Made by a program: the position numbers and the translations under genes. The notes under the pieces were generated by a model. That model saw only the letters and a program-made list of their open reading frames with translations, did not search any database and was not told where the DNA came from. 64,000 nucleotides of DNA, from NCBI RefSeq assembly GCF_025993685.1, contig NZ_DAJPEN010000001.1, positions 3,658,001-3,722,000 on the forward strand, given 5' to 3'. Shown piece by piece: positions 17,543 to 25,725 of this stretch. The stretch comes from Bacteroides mediterraneensis. GTDB lineage: Bacteria; Bacteroidota; Bacteroidia; Bacteroidales; Bacteroidaceae. Every line of letters starts with the position of its first letter. The first letter of the stretch is position 1.

Positions 17543-17562
17543 AATTCCTAAAATTCAAATCG

Positions 17563-18294
17563 TTAGCGATTGTTGTTTTTCTTTCTACGGAAATTCTTTC
17601 CACCATTGTTACCGTTTCCACCACGGCTATTTTCTTTGCTCTGAGTGAAGTTAGGAGCCAACTCACGTTTTCCATAAACTTCTCCACGGCAAATCCATAC
17701 CTTAATACCCAGCAAACCGACCTTAGTCAAAGCTTCTGCATGACAATAGTCAATATCTGCACGGAAAGTATGCAATGGAGTACGACCTTCCTTATACATT
17801 TCAGAACGTGCCATTTCAGCTCCGTTCAAACGACCAGAAATCAGCACTTTGATACCTTCAGCTCCCATGCGCATTGTATTGGCAATTGCCATCTTGATAG
17901 CGCGACGGTAAGCGATTTTGCCTTCTACCTGACGAGCGATGTTGTTCGCAACGATTACAGCGTCAAGTTCCGGTCTCTTTACTTCAAAGATATTAATCTG
18001 GATATCCTTGTCGGTGATCTTCTTCAATTCCTCTTTCAACTTATCAACTTCCTGACCACCTTTACCAATGATAATACCCGGACGAGCAGTACATACAGTA
18101 ATTGTCACCAATTTCAGAGTACGTTCAATAACGATTCTAGAAACGCTGGCTTTTGCAAGTCTGGCATTCAGATATTTACGAATTTTGCTGTCTTCCAGCA
18201 AAGCGTCACCATAATTCTTGCCACCGTACCAATTAGAATCCCATCCTCTGATAATTCCTAAACGGTTGCTTATCGGATTAACTTTCTGTCCCAT
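17563..18294 (-). CDS. rpsC: 30S ribosomal protein S3
   Basis: 243-residue S3, part of the mRNA entry channel. The start MGQKVNPISNRLGIIRGWDSNWY, the KH-type RNA-binding motif VTVCTARPGIIIGKGGQEV and the C-domain ISGRLNGAEMARSE are clear. The Asn/Gly/Lys-rich tail is somewhat longer than in E. coli. It follows rplV by 6 bases. Confidence 0.98.
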   Translation of the reverse strand: MGQKVNPISNRLGIIRGWDSNWYGGKNYGDALLEDSKIRKYLNARLAKASVSRIVIERTLKLVTITVCTARPGIIIGKGGQEVDKLKEELKKITDKDIQINIFEVKRPELDAVIVANNIARQVEGKIAYRRAIKMAIANTMRMGAEGIKVLISGRLNGAEMARSEMYKEGRTPLHTFRADIDYCHAEALTKVGLLGIKVWICRGEVYGKRELAPNFTQSKENSRGGNGNNGGKNFRRKKNNNR

Positions 18295-18300
18295 CTACTC

Positions 18301-18708
18301 TTAATTTTTATCATTAGTATTCTTAGCATCAACGAACAAAGTCACATGATTTGAGCGTTTACGAATTCTGTAACCTCTACCCTGCGGAGCCGGTCTCATT
18401 CTTTTCAAGGTTGCTCCCCCGTCAACATAAATCTTAGTTACAAACAATTCGCCGTCTTCAGCTTTGCGTTCGTTTTTCTGTTCCCAGTTAGCAATAGCAG
18501 AGCGTAACAGTTTTTCCACTCTAGCAGAAGCTTCTTTAGAAGAAAACTTCAAAACACCAAGTGCTCTGTTCACCTCCATACCGCGAATCATGTCAGCCAC
18601 GAGACGCATTTTACGCGGAGAAGTAGGCACATTTTGCAATTTTGCAAAATACATGGTTTTAAGGGCTTCTTTTCTCTTATCAGCCGATATTTTTTTTCTT
18701 GCTCCCAT
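18301..18708 (-). CDS. rplV: 50S ribosomal protein L22
   Basis: 135-residue L22, whose beta hairpin lines the exit tunnel. AKLQNVPTSPRKMRLVADMIRG and the loop region GGATLKRMRPAPQGRGYRIRKRSNHVT are intact, with no visible duplication or deletion in the macrolide-relevant loop. It lies 38 bases after rpsS. Confidence 0.98.
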   Translation of the reverse strand: MGARKKISADKRKEALKTMYFAKLQNVPTSPRKMRLVADMIRGMEVNRALGVLKFSSKEASARVEKLLRSAIANWEQKNERKAEDGELFVTKIYVDGGATLKRMRPAPQGRGYRIRKRSNHVTLFVDAKNTNDKN

Positions 18709-18746
18709 TATTTATTACTTTATTATTTCAAATATGCGTCCTGTTA

Positions 18747-19016
18747 TTATTTTTTCTTGTTACCTGCATGACCACGGAAAGTACGTGTCGGAGCAAATTC
18801 CCCCAACTTATGACCAACCATGTTTTCAGTAACGTAAACAGGAATAAATTTGTTTCCGTTATGAACTGCAATTGTATGCCCAACAAAATCAGGCGAAATC
18901 ATTGAAGCTCTAGCCCATGTCTTAACAACTGACTTCTTGCCGCTCTCATTCATAGCGAGCACCTTGTTTTCCAGTTTTACATTAATATATGGACCTTTTT
19001 TTAATGAACGACTCAT
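18747..19016 (-). CDS. rpsS: 30S ribosomal protein S19
   Basis: 89-residue S19 of the 30S head. MSRSLKKGPYINVKLENKV and the C-terminal MVGHKLGEFAPTRTFRGHAG are nearly invariant. It lies 25 bases after rplB. Confidence 0.98.
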   Translation of the reverse strand: MSRSLKKGPYINVKLENKVLAMNESGKKSVVKTWARASMISPDFVGHTIAVHNGNKFIPVYVTENMVGHKLGEFAPTRTFRGHAGNKKK

Positions 19017-19041
19017 AAATTACTCAATTAATCAGTTGTTA

Positions 19042-19863
19042 TTACTTTCTTCTTTCTATAATATATTTAGAAGACTGTTTCTTAGGTGCTCTTGTCTTCA
19101 AGCCCTTAGCATACAAGCCTGTACGTGATCTCGGGTGACCTCCTGACTGACGTCCTTCACCACCACCCATCGGGTGATCCACAGGGTTCATAACAACACC
19201 ACGGTTATGAGGACGACGGCCCAACCAACGAGAGCGACCTGCCTTACCAGAAGCTTCCAAAGCGTGGTCAGAATTACCCACACTACCGATAGTAGCTTTA
19301 CAAGCACTTAAAATCTGTCTTACTTCACCTGAAGGCAATTTGATTACACAATACTTACCCTCACGAGAAGTCAACTGAGCAAAGTTACCAGCCGATCTTA
19401 CCAAAGCAGCACCCTGTCCCGGACGCAATTCAATGTTGTGAATTACCGTACCTACGGGGATGTTTTCAAGAGGAAGTGCGTTACCAATCTCAGGCGCCGC
19501 ATTCGCTCCAGACATCAAAGTACTACCTACTTGCAATCCATTAGGAGCAATGATATATCTTTTTTCACCATCAGCATAAAACAACAAAGCAATACGAGCC
19601 GAACGGTTCGGATCATATTCAATGGTTTTAACGACTGCTGGAACACCGTCTTTATTTCTCTTGAAATCGATAATACGGAATTTTCTCTTATGACCGCCAC
19701 CGATATAGCGCATTGTCATTTTACCTACGTGGTTACGACCACCCGTAGAACGCTTTCCATATACAAGAGATTTTTCTGGTACCGATGCAGTAATTTCTTC
19801 AAAAGTACCAATAATTTTGTGTCTCTGCCCCGGTGTTGTGGGCTTAAATTTACGTACTGCCAT
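19042..19863 (-). CDS. rplB: 50S ribosomal protein L2
   Basis: 273-residue L2, needed for subunit association and peptidyl transfer. MAVRKFKPTTPGQRHK, GGGHKRKFRIIDFKRNK and the C-terminal GVVMNPVDHPMGGGEGR, which holds the conserved histidine, are present. It lies 7 bases after rplW. Confidence 0.98.
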   Translation of the reverse strand: MAVRKFKPTTPGQRHKIIGTFEEITASVPEKSLVYGKRSTGGRNHVGKMTMRYIGGGHKRKFRIIDFKRNKDGVPAVVKTIEYDPNRSARIALLFYADGEKRYIIAPNGLQVGSTLMSGANAAPEIGNALPLENIPVGTVIHNIELRPGQGAALVRSAGNFAQLTSREGKYCVIKLPSGEVRQILSACKATIGSVGNSDHALEASGKAGRSRWLGRRPHNRGVVMNPVDHPMGGGEGRQSGGHPRSRTGLYAKGLKTRAPKKQSSKYIIERRK

Positions 19864-19870
19864 CTTTTAT

Positions 19871-20161
19871 TTAAATATTGCTATAAAAATCAATAGTATC
19901 ACCTTCTTTCAATGTGACGATTGCTTTCTTATATGCATTCGTACGGCCATTGATAAGACCAGACTTAGTATAACGGCTCTTGTTCTTACCCGCGTAACGG
20001 ATTGTATTCACATCCACTACAGTCACGTTATACATAGCTTCGATTTCACGCTTAATTTCTAACTTGTTAGCTTCAGGACGGACAATAAATCCAAAGCGGT
20101 TGAACTTTTCAGATATTGCCGTCATCTTTTCTGTAACCAACGGTTTAATAATCATTCCCAT
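19871..20161 (-). CDS. rplW: 50S ribosomal protein L23
   Basis: 96-residue L23, the docking site for trigger factor and SRP at the tunnel exit. IIKPLVTEKMTAISEKFNRFGFIV and VVDVNTIRYAGKNKSRY are typical. It lies 20 bases after rplD. Confidence 0.97.
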   Translation of the reverse strand: MGMIIKPLVTEKMTAISEKFNRFGFIVRPEANKLEIKREIEAMYNVTVVDVNTIRYAGKNKSRYTKSGLINGRTNAYKKAIVTLKEGDTIDFYSNI

Positions 20162-20181
20162 ATTACTTCAGCCTCCTTTAA

Positions 20182-20811
20182 TTATTTCACTAAGGTTTCC
20201 TCGATAGCTTTCAATGCACTTTCTGTCACAACAAGAGTTTCTGCGTTCAATACAGAGTATGTATTCAGCGCAGAAGCAATTGCAAGATTTGTACGCTCTA
20301 AGTTACGAGCAGACAAATATACGTTTTTATTTGCTTCCGGCAAAACCATAAGTAGCTTTTTACCAGCCACTTTAAGATTATTCACAACGTTTACGAATTC
20401 TTTAGTCTTAGGAGCTTCAAAAGTGAAGTCTTCAACCACCACGATGCTGTTAGCCTGAGCTTTATATGCCAAAGCAGACTTACGAGCCAGAGTCTTCACT
20501 TTCTTGTTCAGTTTGAACCAATAGTCACGAGGTTTCGGACCGAATACACGAGCACCACCCACCAATACTGGAGAGTTGATATCACCACGACGTGCACCGC
20601 CACCACCTTTCTGACGGCCTAATTTACGAGTAGAGCCACTGATTTCGCTTCTTTCCTTAGACTTGTGAGTACCCTGGCGCTGATTAGCCATATACTGTTT
20701 TACATCCAGATAGATAGCGTGATCATTTGGAGTGATTCCGAAGATAGCCTCATTCAAAGCCACCTTTCTTCCGGTTTCTTCACCCTTGATATTTAAAACG
20801 TTAACTTCCAT
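20182..20811 (-). CDS. rplD: 50S ribosomal protein L4
   Basis: 209-residue L4, lining the exit tunnel; in enterobacteria it also represses the S10 operon. The tunnel loop is visible as GTHKSKERSEISGSTRKLGRQKGGGGARRGD. Its start overlaps the rplC stop by one base at 20811, suggesting translational coupling. Whether it autoregulates here is unknown. Confidence 0.98.
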   Translation of the reverse strand: MEVNVLNIKGEETGRKVALNEAIFGITPNDHAIYLDVKQYMANQRQGTHKSKERSEISGSTRKLGRQKGGGGARRGDINSPVLVGGARVFGPKPRDYWFKLNKKVKTLARKSALAYKAQANSIVVVEDFTFEAPKTKEFVNVVNNLKVAGKKLLMVLPEANKNVYLSARNLERTNLAIASALNTYSVLNAETLVVTESALKAIEETLVK

Positions 20812-21428
20812 TATTTCTCAATTATTACGATTGAACCTTTACAACCCGGAACAGAACCTTTAATCAACAGCAGGTTGTGTTCAGGAATCACTTTTAATAC
20901 CTGTAAGTTGTGAGTAGTCACTCTGTCACCACCCATTTGGCCACCCATACGCATTCCTTTGAATACTTTTGCAGGGTAAGAACAAGCACCGATAGAACCC
21001 GGCTTACGAGCACGGTTGTGCTGACCGTGAGTAGTCTGACCTACACCACCAAATCCATGACGTTTTACAACACCCTGGAAACCTTTTCCCTTAGAAGTTC
21101 CAATTACATCTACATAAGCAGTGTCATTGAACAATTCCACAGTGATAGTGTCACCTAAATTCAATTCTTCTGAGAAATCTTTGAACTCGGCCAAGTGTCT
21201 CTTTGGAGTTACTCCAGCTTTCTTAAAGTGACCCATCAACGGTTTTGTAGTATGCTTTTCCTTTTTGTCCTGGAAACCTACCTGAACAGCTGCATAGCCA
21301 TCTTTTTCTACACTCTTAATCTGAGTAACTACACAAGGACCAGCTTCGATAACAGTGCATGGTACATTCTTACCATCAGCACTGAAAACGGATGTCATTC
21401 CGATTTTCTTTCCTAATAATCCTGGCAT
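20811..21428 (-). CDS. rplC: 50S ribosomal protein L3
   Basis: 205-residue L3, which reaches the peptidyl transferase centre. MPGLLGKKIGMTSVF, then GVVKRHGFGGVGQTTHGQHNR and the loop region RMGGQMGGDRVTTHNLQV, identify it. It starts 20 bases after rpsJ and overlaps rplD by one base. Confidence 0.98.
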   Translation of the reverse strand: MPGLLGKKIGMTSVFSADGKNVPCTVIEAGPCVVTQIKSVEKDGYAAVQVGFQDKKEKHTTKPLMGHFKKAGVTPKRHLAEFKDFSEELNLGDTITVELFNDTAYVDVIGTSKGKGFQGVVKRHGFGGVGQTTHGQHNRARKPGSIGACSYPAKVFKGMRMGGQMGGDRVTTHNLQVLKVIPEHNLLLIKGSVPGCKGSIVIIEK

Positions 21429-21448
21429 TTCAGTTAATTTTTAATTGA

Positions 21449-21754
21449 TTAAACTTTAATTTCTACTTCTACCCCACTCGGTAATTCCAACTTCATCAAA
21501 GCATCTACTGTCTTTGCAGTTGAGCTGTAGATGTCAATCAGTCTCTTGTAAGAAGACAATTCAAACTGTTCACGTGACTTCTTGTTTACGAAAGTCGAAC
21601 GGTTTACAGTAAAGATACGCTTGTGTGTAGGCAATGGAATCGGACCACTTACGATGGCACCTGTAGCCTTCACAGTTCTTACAATCTTTTCAGCTGACTT
21701 GTCTACCAAGTTGTGATCGTAAGATTTCAGTTTAATTCTGATTTTCTGACTCAT
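21449..21754 (-). CDS. rpsJ: 30S ribosomal protein S10
   Basis: 101-residue S10, with IRIKLKSYDHNLVDKSAEKIVRT and GPIPLPTHKRIFTVNRSTFVNKKSREQFE. It opens the S10 part of the cluster. The 93 bases between fusA and rpsJ contain a long hairpin (21786-21838), a candidate leader for this part of the cluster. Confidence 0.98.
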   Translation of the reverse strand: MSQKIRIKLKSYDHNLVDKSAEKIVRTVKATGAIVSGPIPLPTHKRIFTVNRSTFVNKKSREQFELSSYKRLIDIYSSTAKTVDALMKLELPSGVEVEIKV

Positions 21755-21785
21755 GTTTATTTATTAAATTATTAAATGAATAACT

Positions 21786-21838
21786 GGAGGAAGCTTGAAG
21801 GCTAAGAGTCATTCGCTAGCCCTCATCGACTTCCGTCC
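21786..21838 (-). promoter_or_regulatory. Long hairpin between fusA and rpsJ, candidate leader or attenuator
   Basis: On the minus strand GGACGGAAGTCGATGAGGGCTA pairs imperfectly with TAGCCTTCAAGCTTCCTCC around a loop of about 12 bases. The stem is GC-richer than the surrounding DNA and has no U run, so it is not a classical terminator. It may be an RNA-processing, attenuation or ribosomal-protein binding site in front of rpsJ. Confidence 0.5.
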
Positions 21839-21847
21839 TATTGTTTA

Positions 21848-23965
21848 TTATACCAAATCAACGCGACCTTTCACTTCTTCCAATACAGTCTTAGCAATTG
21901 AGCTAGAAACCTGTGCGTGGTGATCGTAACTCATTGAAGAAGTAGCACGACCTGAGGTAATAGTACGCAAAGCTGTTACATAACCGAACATTTCAGCCAA
22001 CGGAACCATAGCTTTCACGATACGTGCGCCAGAACGGCTTGTTTCCATACCTTCAACCTGACCACGACGTTTGTTCAAGTCACCGATAACATCACCCATG
22101 TTCTCTTCCGGAGTAACCACTTCCAGCTTCATAATCGGTTCCATCAGAACCGGACCTGCTTTCACACAAGCATTCTTGTATGCCTGGATAGCACAGATTT
22201 CGAATGACAACTGGTCAGAGTCAACCGGATGGAAAGAACCATCCTTCAACACAACCTTCAGTGAATCGAGCGGGAAGCCGGCCAATACACCATTCTTCAT
22301 AGCAGTCTGGAAACCTTTCTGTACAGAAGGAATAAATTCCTTAGGCACATTACCACCCTTCACTTCATCGATGAACTGCAGACCACCCTGCTTCCAATCT
22401 TCGTCAACCGGACCTACAGATACGATGATATCGGCGAACTTACCACGACCACCAGACTGTTTCTTATAAACTTCACGCAATTCTACAGTCTTCGTGATAG
22501 CTTCCTTATAGTTAACCTGCGGACGACCCTGGTTACATTCAACCTTGAACTCACGTTTCAGACGGTCGATGATGATATCCAAGTGAAGCTCACCCATACC
22601 AGAGATGATAGTCTGTCCAGTCTGTTCATCTGTACGTACAGTAAATGTCGGGTCTTCTTCAGCCAGCTTAGCCAAACCGTTAGACAGCTTGTCCAAATCT
22701 TTCTGAGTCTTCGGCTCTACTGCAATACCGATAACGGGTTCCGGGAAGTCCATAGATTCCAATACAATCGGAGCAGTTTCGTCACACAATGTATCACCTG
22801 TACGGATATCCTTGAAACCTACACCAGCACCGATATCACCAGCACTGATTACTTCTACCGGATTCTGCTTGTTTGAGTGCATCTGGAACAGACGAGAAAC
22901 ACGTTCTTTCTTACCTGAACGAGAGTTGTAGATATAAGAACCAGCTTCAATCTTACCAGAGTAAACACGGAAGAAAGTCAGACGGCCCACATACGGGTCT
23001 GTAGCAATCTTGAATGCCAAAGCAGCAGTCTTTTCATCCTCATCCGGTTTACGGTCCTCTTCAGCACCTGTATTCGGATTGGTACCCACGATGTTCGGAG
23101 TATCCAGCGGAGAAGGCAAGAATGCACATACATAATCCAACAATGTCTGTACACCTTTGTTCTTGAATGAAGAACCACACAACATCGGGACAATTTCCAT
23201 CTTCAGAGTTCCGGCACGCAGAGCACGCAAGATTTCCTCTTCAGTGATAGTAGAAGGATCGTCAAAATATTTTTCCATCAAGGCTTCATCGAATTCAGCC
23301 ACCTTTTCCAACATTTTGTCTCTCCACTCATTGGCTTCATCAACCAAGTTTGCAGGAATTTCTTCTACATCATAGTCAGCACCCATTGTTTCATCGTGCC
23401 ACAAGATAGCCTTCATCTTAATCAGGTCGACAACTCCCTTGAAAGATTCTTCCGCACCGATAGGAATTACTACCGGGCAAGGATTTGCGCCCAACACGTC
23501 CTTCATCTGGCGAACTACTTCAAAAAAGTCAGCACCAGAACGGTCCATTTTATTTACATAACCGATACGAGGAACATTATATTTATCAGCCTGACGCCAT
23601 ACAGTTTCTGACTGAGGCTCTACACCACCCACAGCACAATATGTAGCAACTGCACCATCCAATACACGAAGAGAACGTTCTACTTCCGCAGTGAAGTCCA
23701 CGTGTCCCGGAGTATCAATCAAGTTGATTTTATATTTATTACCTGCATACTTCCAATAAGTAGTTGTGGCAGCAGATGTAATAGTAATACCACGTTCCTG
23801 TTCCTGTTCCATCCAGTCCATGGTAGCAGCACCATCGTGAACTTCACCGATTTTGTGAGTCAAACCTGTGTAGAACAAGATACGCTCAGAAGTCGTAGTC
23901 TTACCTGCATCGATGTGCGCCATGATCCCGATGTTACGGGTCAAATGCAAATCATGTTTAGCCAT
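21848..23965 (-). CDS. fusA: Elongation factor G
   Basis: 705-residue translational GTPase that drives translocation. G1 AHIDAGKT is at residues 16-23. The switch region RGITITSAATT, the DTPGHVDF motif and NKMDRSGADF follow, and domains III-V are complete to the end (FGYVTALRTITSGRATSSMSYDHHAQVS). It lies between rpsG and rpsJ. No tuf gene follows, so the str part here is rpsL-rpsG-fusA only. Being in the str locus, it is probably the housekeeping EF-G rather than the second EF-G of Bacteroides. Confidence 0.98.
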   Translation of the reverse strand: MAKHDLHLTRNIGIMAHIDAGKTTTSERILFYTGLTHKIGEVHDGAATMDWMEQEQERGITITSAATTTYWKYAGNKYKINLIDTPGHVDFTAEVERSLRVLDGAVATYCAVGGVEPQSETVWRQADKYNVPRIGYVNKMDRSGADFFEVVRQMKDVLGANPCPVVIPIGAEESFKGVVDLIKMKAILWHDETMGADYDVEEIPANLVDEANEWRDKMLEKVAEFDEALMEKYFDDPSTITEEEILRALRAGTLKMEIVPMLCGSSFKNKGVQTLLDYVCAFLPSPLDTPNIVGTNPNTGAEEDRKPDEDEKTAALAFKIATDPYVGRLTFFRVYSGKIEAGSYIYNSRSGKKERVSRLFQMHSNKQNPVEVISAGDIGAGVGFKDIRTGDTLCDETAPIVLESMDFPEPVIGIAVEPKTQKDLDKLSNGLAKLAEEDPTFTVRTDEQTGQTIISGMGELHLDIIIDRLKREFKVECNQGRPQVNYKEAITKTVELREVYKKQSGGRGKFADIIVSVGPVDEDWKQGGLQFIDEVKGGNVPKEFIPSVQKGFQTAMKNGVLAGFPLDSLKVVLKDGSFHPVDSDQLSFEICAIQAYKNACVKAGPVLMEPIMKLEVVTPEENMGDVIGDLNKRRGQVEGMETSRSGARIVKAMVPLAEMFGYVTALRTITSGRATSSMSYDHHAQVSSSIAKTVLEEVKGRVDLV

Positions 23966-23997
23966 TTTAATTCCGTCTTAATTAATTAATTACTCGA

Positions 23998-24474
23998 TTA
24001 GAATCTGAAGTGAGCAAATGCACGGTTAGCTTCAGCCATACGGTGCATATCCTCTTTACGTTTGAAAGCACCACCCTGCTCATTGTATGCGTCAAGGATT
24101 TCTGCTGCCAATTTATCAGCCATTGACTTACCTCCACGCTTACGAGCAAAAGCAATCAGATTCTTCATAGAAATTGATTCTTTACGATCCGGACGGATTT
24201 CTGTAGGAACCTGGAAAGTAGCACCACCAATACGGCGAGATTTTACTTCCAGCTGCGGAGTTACATTATCAAGAGCCTTTTTCCAAACCTCCAAAGCAGA
24301 AGTTTCTTCAGCCGGCAGCTTGGTTTCAACTGTTTTCAGTGCATTGTAGAAGATTTCATAAGAAGTGTTCTTCTTTCCATCATACATCAGATGGTTTACG
24401 AATTTTGAAACCTTCTGGTCGTTAAATACCGGATCCGGAAGGATCACACGTTTTTTTGGTTTTGCTTTTCTCAT
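23998..24474 (-). CDS. rpsG: 30S ribosomal protein S7
   Basis: 158-residue S7, the head-assembly nucleator. MRKAKPKKRVILPDPVF, then VPTEIRPDRKESISMKNLI and KREDMHRMAEANRAFAHFRF, match the family. About 150 bases separate it from rpsL. That gap holds a small GCTTCggagGAAGC hairpin near 24523-24542 on the minus strand but no strong terminator. Confidence 0.98.
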   Translation of the reverse strand: MRKAKPKKRVILPDPVFNDQKVSKFVNHLMYDGKKNTSYEIFYNALKTVETKLPAEETSALEVWKKALDNVTPQLEVKSRRIGGATFQVPTEIRPDRKESISMKNLIAFARKRGGKSMADKLAAEILDAYNEQGGAFKRKEDMHRMAEANRAFAHFRF

Positions 24475-24623
24475 TTTGTTTGATAATAATGTTTAGTTTG
24501 GGGCTGCATCGCGTCTACTTCAACGCTTCCTCCGAAGCATTTACTCAACCTTAAAGCTTTTCCAACAAACCAAAACGAATTAATAAAAGTTTTTCTTAAA
24601 CTAAGGATTGTACTCAGTCAGAA

Positions 24624-25031
24624 TTATTTCTTACCTTTTCCTGCCGGAGCTGCTTGTCCTGGTTTCGGGCGCTTAGCACCATACTTAGAACGTCTCTGTG
24701 TACGACCTGCTACACCTGCTGTATCCAGTGTACCACGTACGATGTGATAACGTACACCCGGAAGGTCTTTTACACGACCACCACGAACCAAAACGATTGA
24801 GTGTTCCTGCAAGTTATGTCCTTCTCCCGGAATGTAAGAGTTCACTTCCTTAGAGTTTGTCAGACGCACACGAGCAACTTTACGCATTGCTGAGTTCGGT
24901 TTTTTCGGAGTTGTAGTGTAAACACGTACACAAACGCCACGTCTCTGAGGACATGAGTCCAATGCCGGTGATTTACTCTTATCAACCAAAACCGTTCTTC
25001 CTTTTCTTACTAACTGTTGAATAGTAGGCAT
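24624..25031 (-). CDS. rpsL: 30S ribosomal protein S12
   Basis: 135-residue S12 of the decoding centre and first gene of the ribosomal cluster here. MPTIQQLVRKGRTVL, TTTPKKPNSAMRKVARVRL and GGRVKDLPGVRYHIVRG are intact. The lysines in TPKKPNSA and GRVKDLPG, classical streptomycin-resistance positions, are wild type. A near-consensus Bacteroides promoter lies about 80-110 bases upstream. The C-terminal tail is Lys/Pro/Ala-rich. Confidence 0.98.
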   Translation of the reverse strand: MPTIQQLVRKGRTVLVDKSKSPALDSCPQRRGVCVRVYTTTPKKPNSAMRKVARVRLTNSKEVNSYIPGEGHNLQEHSIVLVRGGRVKDLPGVRYHIVRGTLDTAGVAGRTQRRSKYGAKRPKPGQAAPAGKGKK

Positions 25032-25086
25032 TTTGTTTGATTTTTAATTGTTATATATTTATTTTTATTGTTTCTACAATCCTTGG

Positions 25087-25103
25087 CGAAATACTATATT
25101 TCG
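25087..25103 (-). promoter_or_regulatory. Small hairpin at the 5' end of the rpsL transcript
   Basis: CGAAATA and TATTTCG form a perfect 7-bp stem with a three-base loop, right at the expected transcription start below the rpsL promoter. It may protect the mRNA 5' end. Confidence 0.45.
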
Positions 25104-25108
25104 GGCTG

Positions 25109-25139
25109 CAAAATTACAAATAACTTTTTAATAGACAAA
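25109..25139 (-). promoter_or_regulatory. Bacteroides promoter of the ribosomal cluster
   Basis: On the minus strand TTTG (25136-25139) is followed after exactly 19 bases by TAATTTTG (25109-25116), matching the Bacteroides -33 and -7 consensus and spacing. It sits between the DUF3467 terminator and rpsL, and is the only strong promoter I find for the 18-kb cluster. Confidence 0.8.
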
Positions 25140-25153
25140 CTGTTTTTAGAAAG

Positions 25154-25190
25154 AAAAAAGCCCATTCCCCGAAAAAAACGGGAAATGAGC
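25154..25190 (-). terminator. Terminator between the DUF3467 gene and rpsL
   Basis: On the minus strand GCTCATTTCCCG pairs with CGGGGAATGGGC around a T-rich loop, followed by TTTTTTC. It separates the DUF3467 transcript from the rpsL promoter. Confidence 0.8.
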
Positions 25191-25216
25191 CTCCTGAAGC
25201 TATTTTTTATGTTTTT

Positions 25217-25540
25217 TTAAGCCTCTCCCTTAAAATCACTCAACGGCGGAACAAAGGTTTTTCCCCCTTGTGCCTGCTGTTCAGGCATCCGAATCTGACC
25301 GAAATTCTGTTCATATTTAGCCACATTGTCTTGCAATGCAAACATCAGACGTTTTGCATGTTCCGGGGTCATCACAATACGAGACTGAACACCAGCCTTC
25401 GGCAACCCTGGCATCACACGGACAAAGTCTATGATAAACTCAGAACTTGAATGAGTGATAATCGCTAAATTTGCATAAGTGCCCTGTGCAACTTCTTCTT
25501 TCAATTCTATCTGAAGCTGATTTTTGTTTTCGTTTTCCAT
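25217..25540 (-). CDS. DUF3467 family protein
   Basis: A 107-residue cytoplasmic protein of the DUF3467 family, recognised by GTYANLAIITHSSSEFIIDFVRVMPGLPKA, SRIVMTPEHAKRLMFALQDN and a final PPLSDFKGEA. Members commonly sit between rpoC and rpsL in Bacteroidales; rpoC would lie to the right on this strand but the window shows GH43 instead. The function is unknown. A -7-like TACATTTG lies upstream at 25573-25580, and a terminator follows, so it is probably a single-gene unit. Confidence 0.85.
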   Translation of the reverse strand: MENENKNQLQIELKEEVAQGTYANLAIITHSSSEFIIDFVRVMPGLPKAGVQSRIVMTPEHAKRLMFALQDNVAKYEQNFGQIRMPEQQAQGGKTFVPPLSDFKGEA

Positions 25541-25686
25541 AATGATTAAACTGTTTTAATGAATTTATATGGCAAATGTAGGAAAAAAGTCGGAGTAAAC
25601 TAATAAATCCACTTCTTTTTCTAGTCTGTATGGCCACAATCCACTTCAAAAAACTTTTTGTCCACCTTCCCAACTCACTAAAAAGC

Positions 25687-25694
25687 TACCTTTG
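25687..25694 (+). promoter_or_regulatory. -7 box for the GH43 gene
   Basis: TACCTTTG fits TAnnTTTG and lies 31 bases before the ATG at 25726. The nearest TTTG upstream (ending 25660) is about 26 bases away, longer than the usual 19-21. Confidence 0.45.
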
Positions 25695-25725
25695 TACTTA
25701 AATCAATATCATAAATCATTTGATC

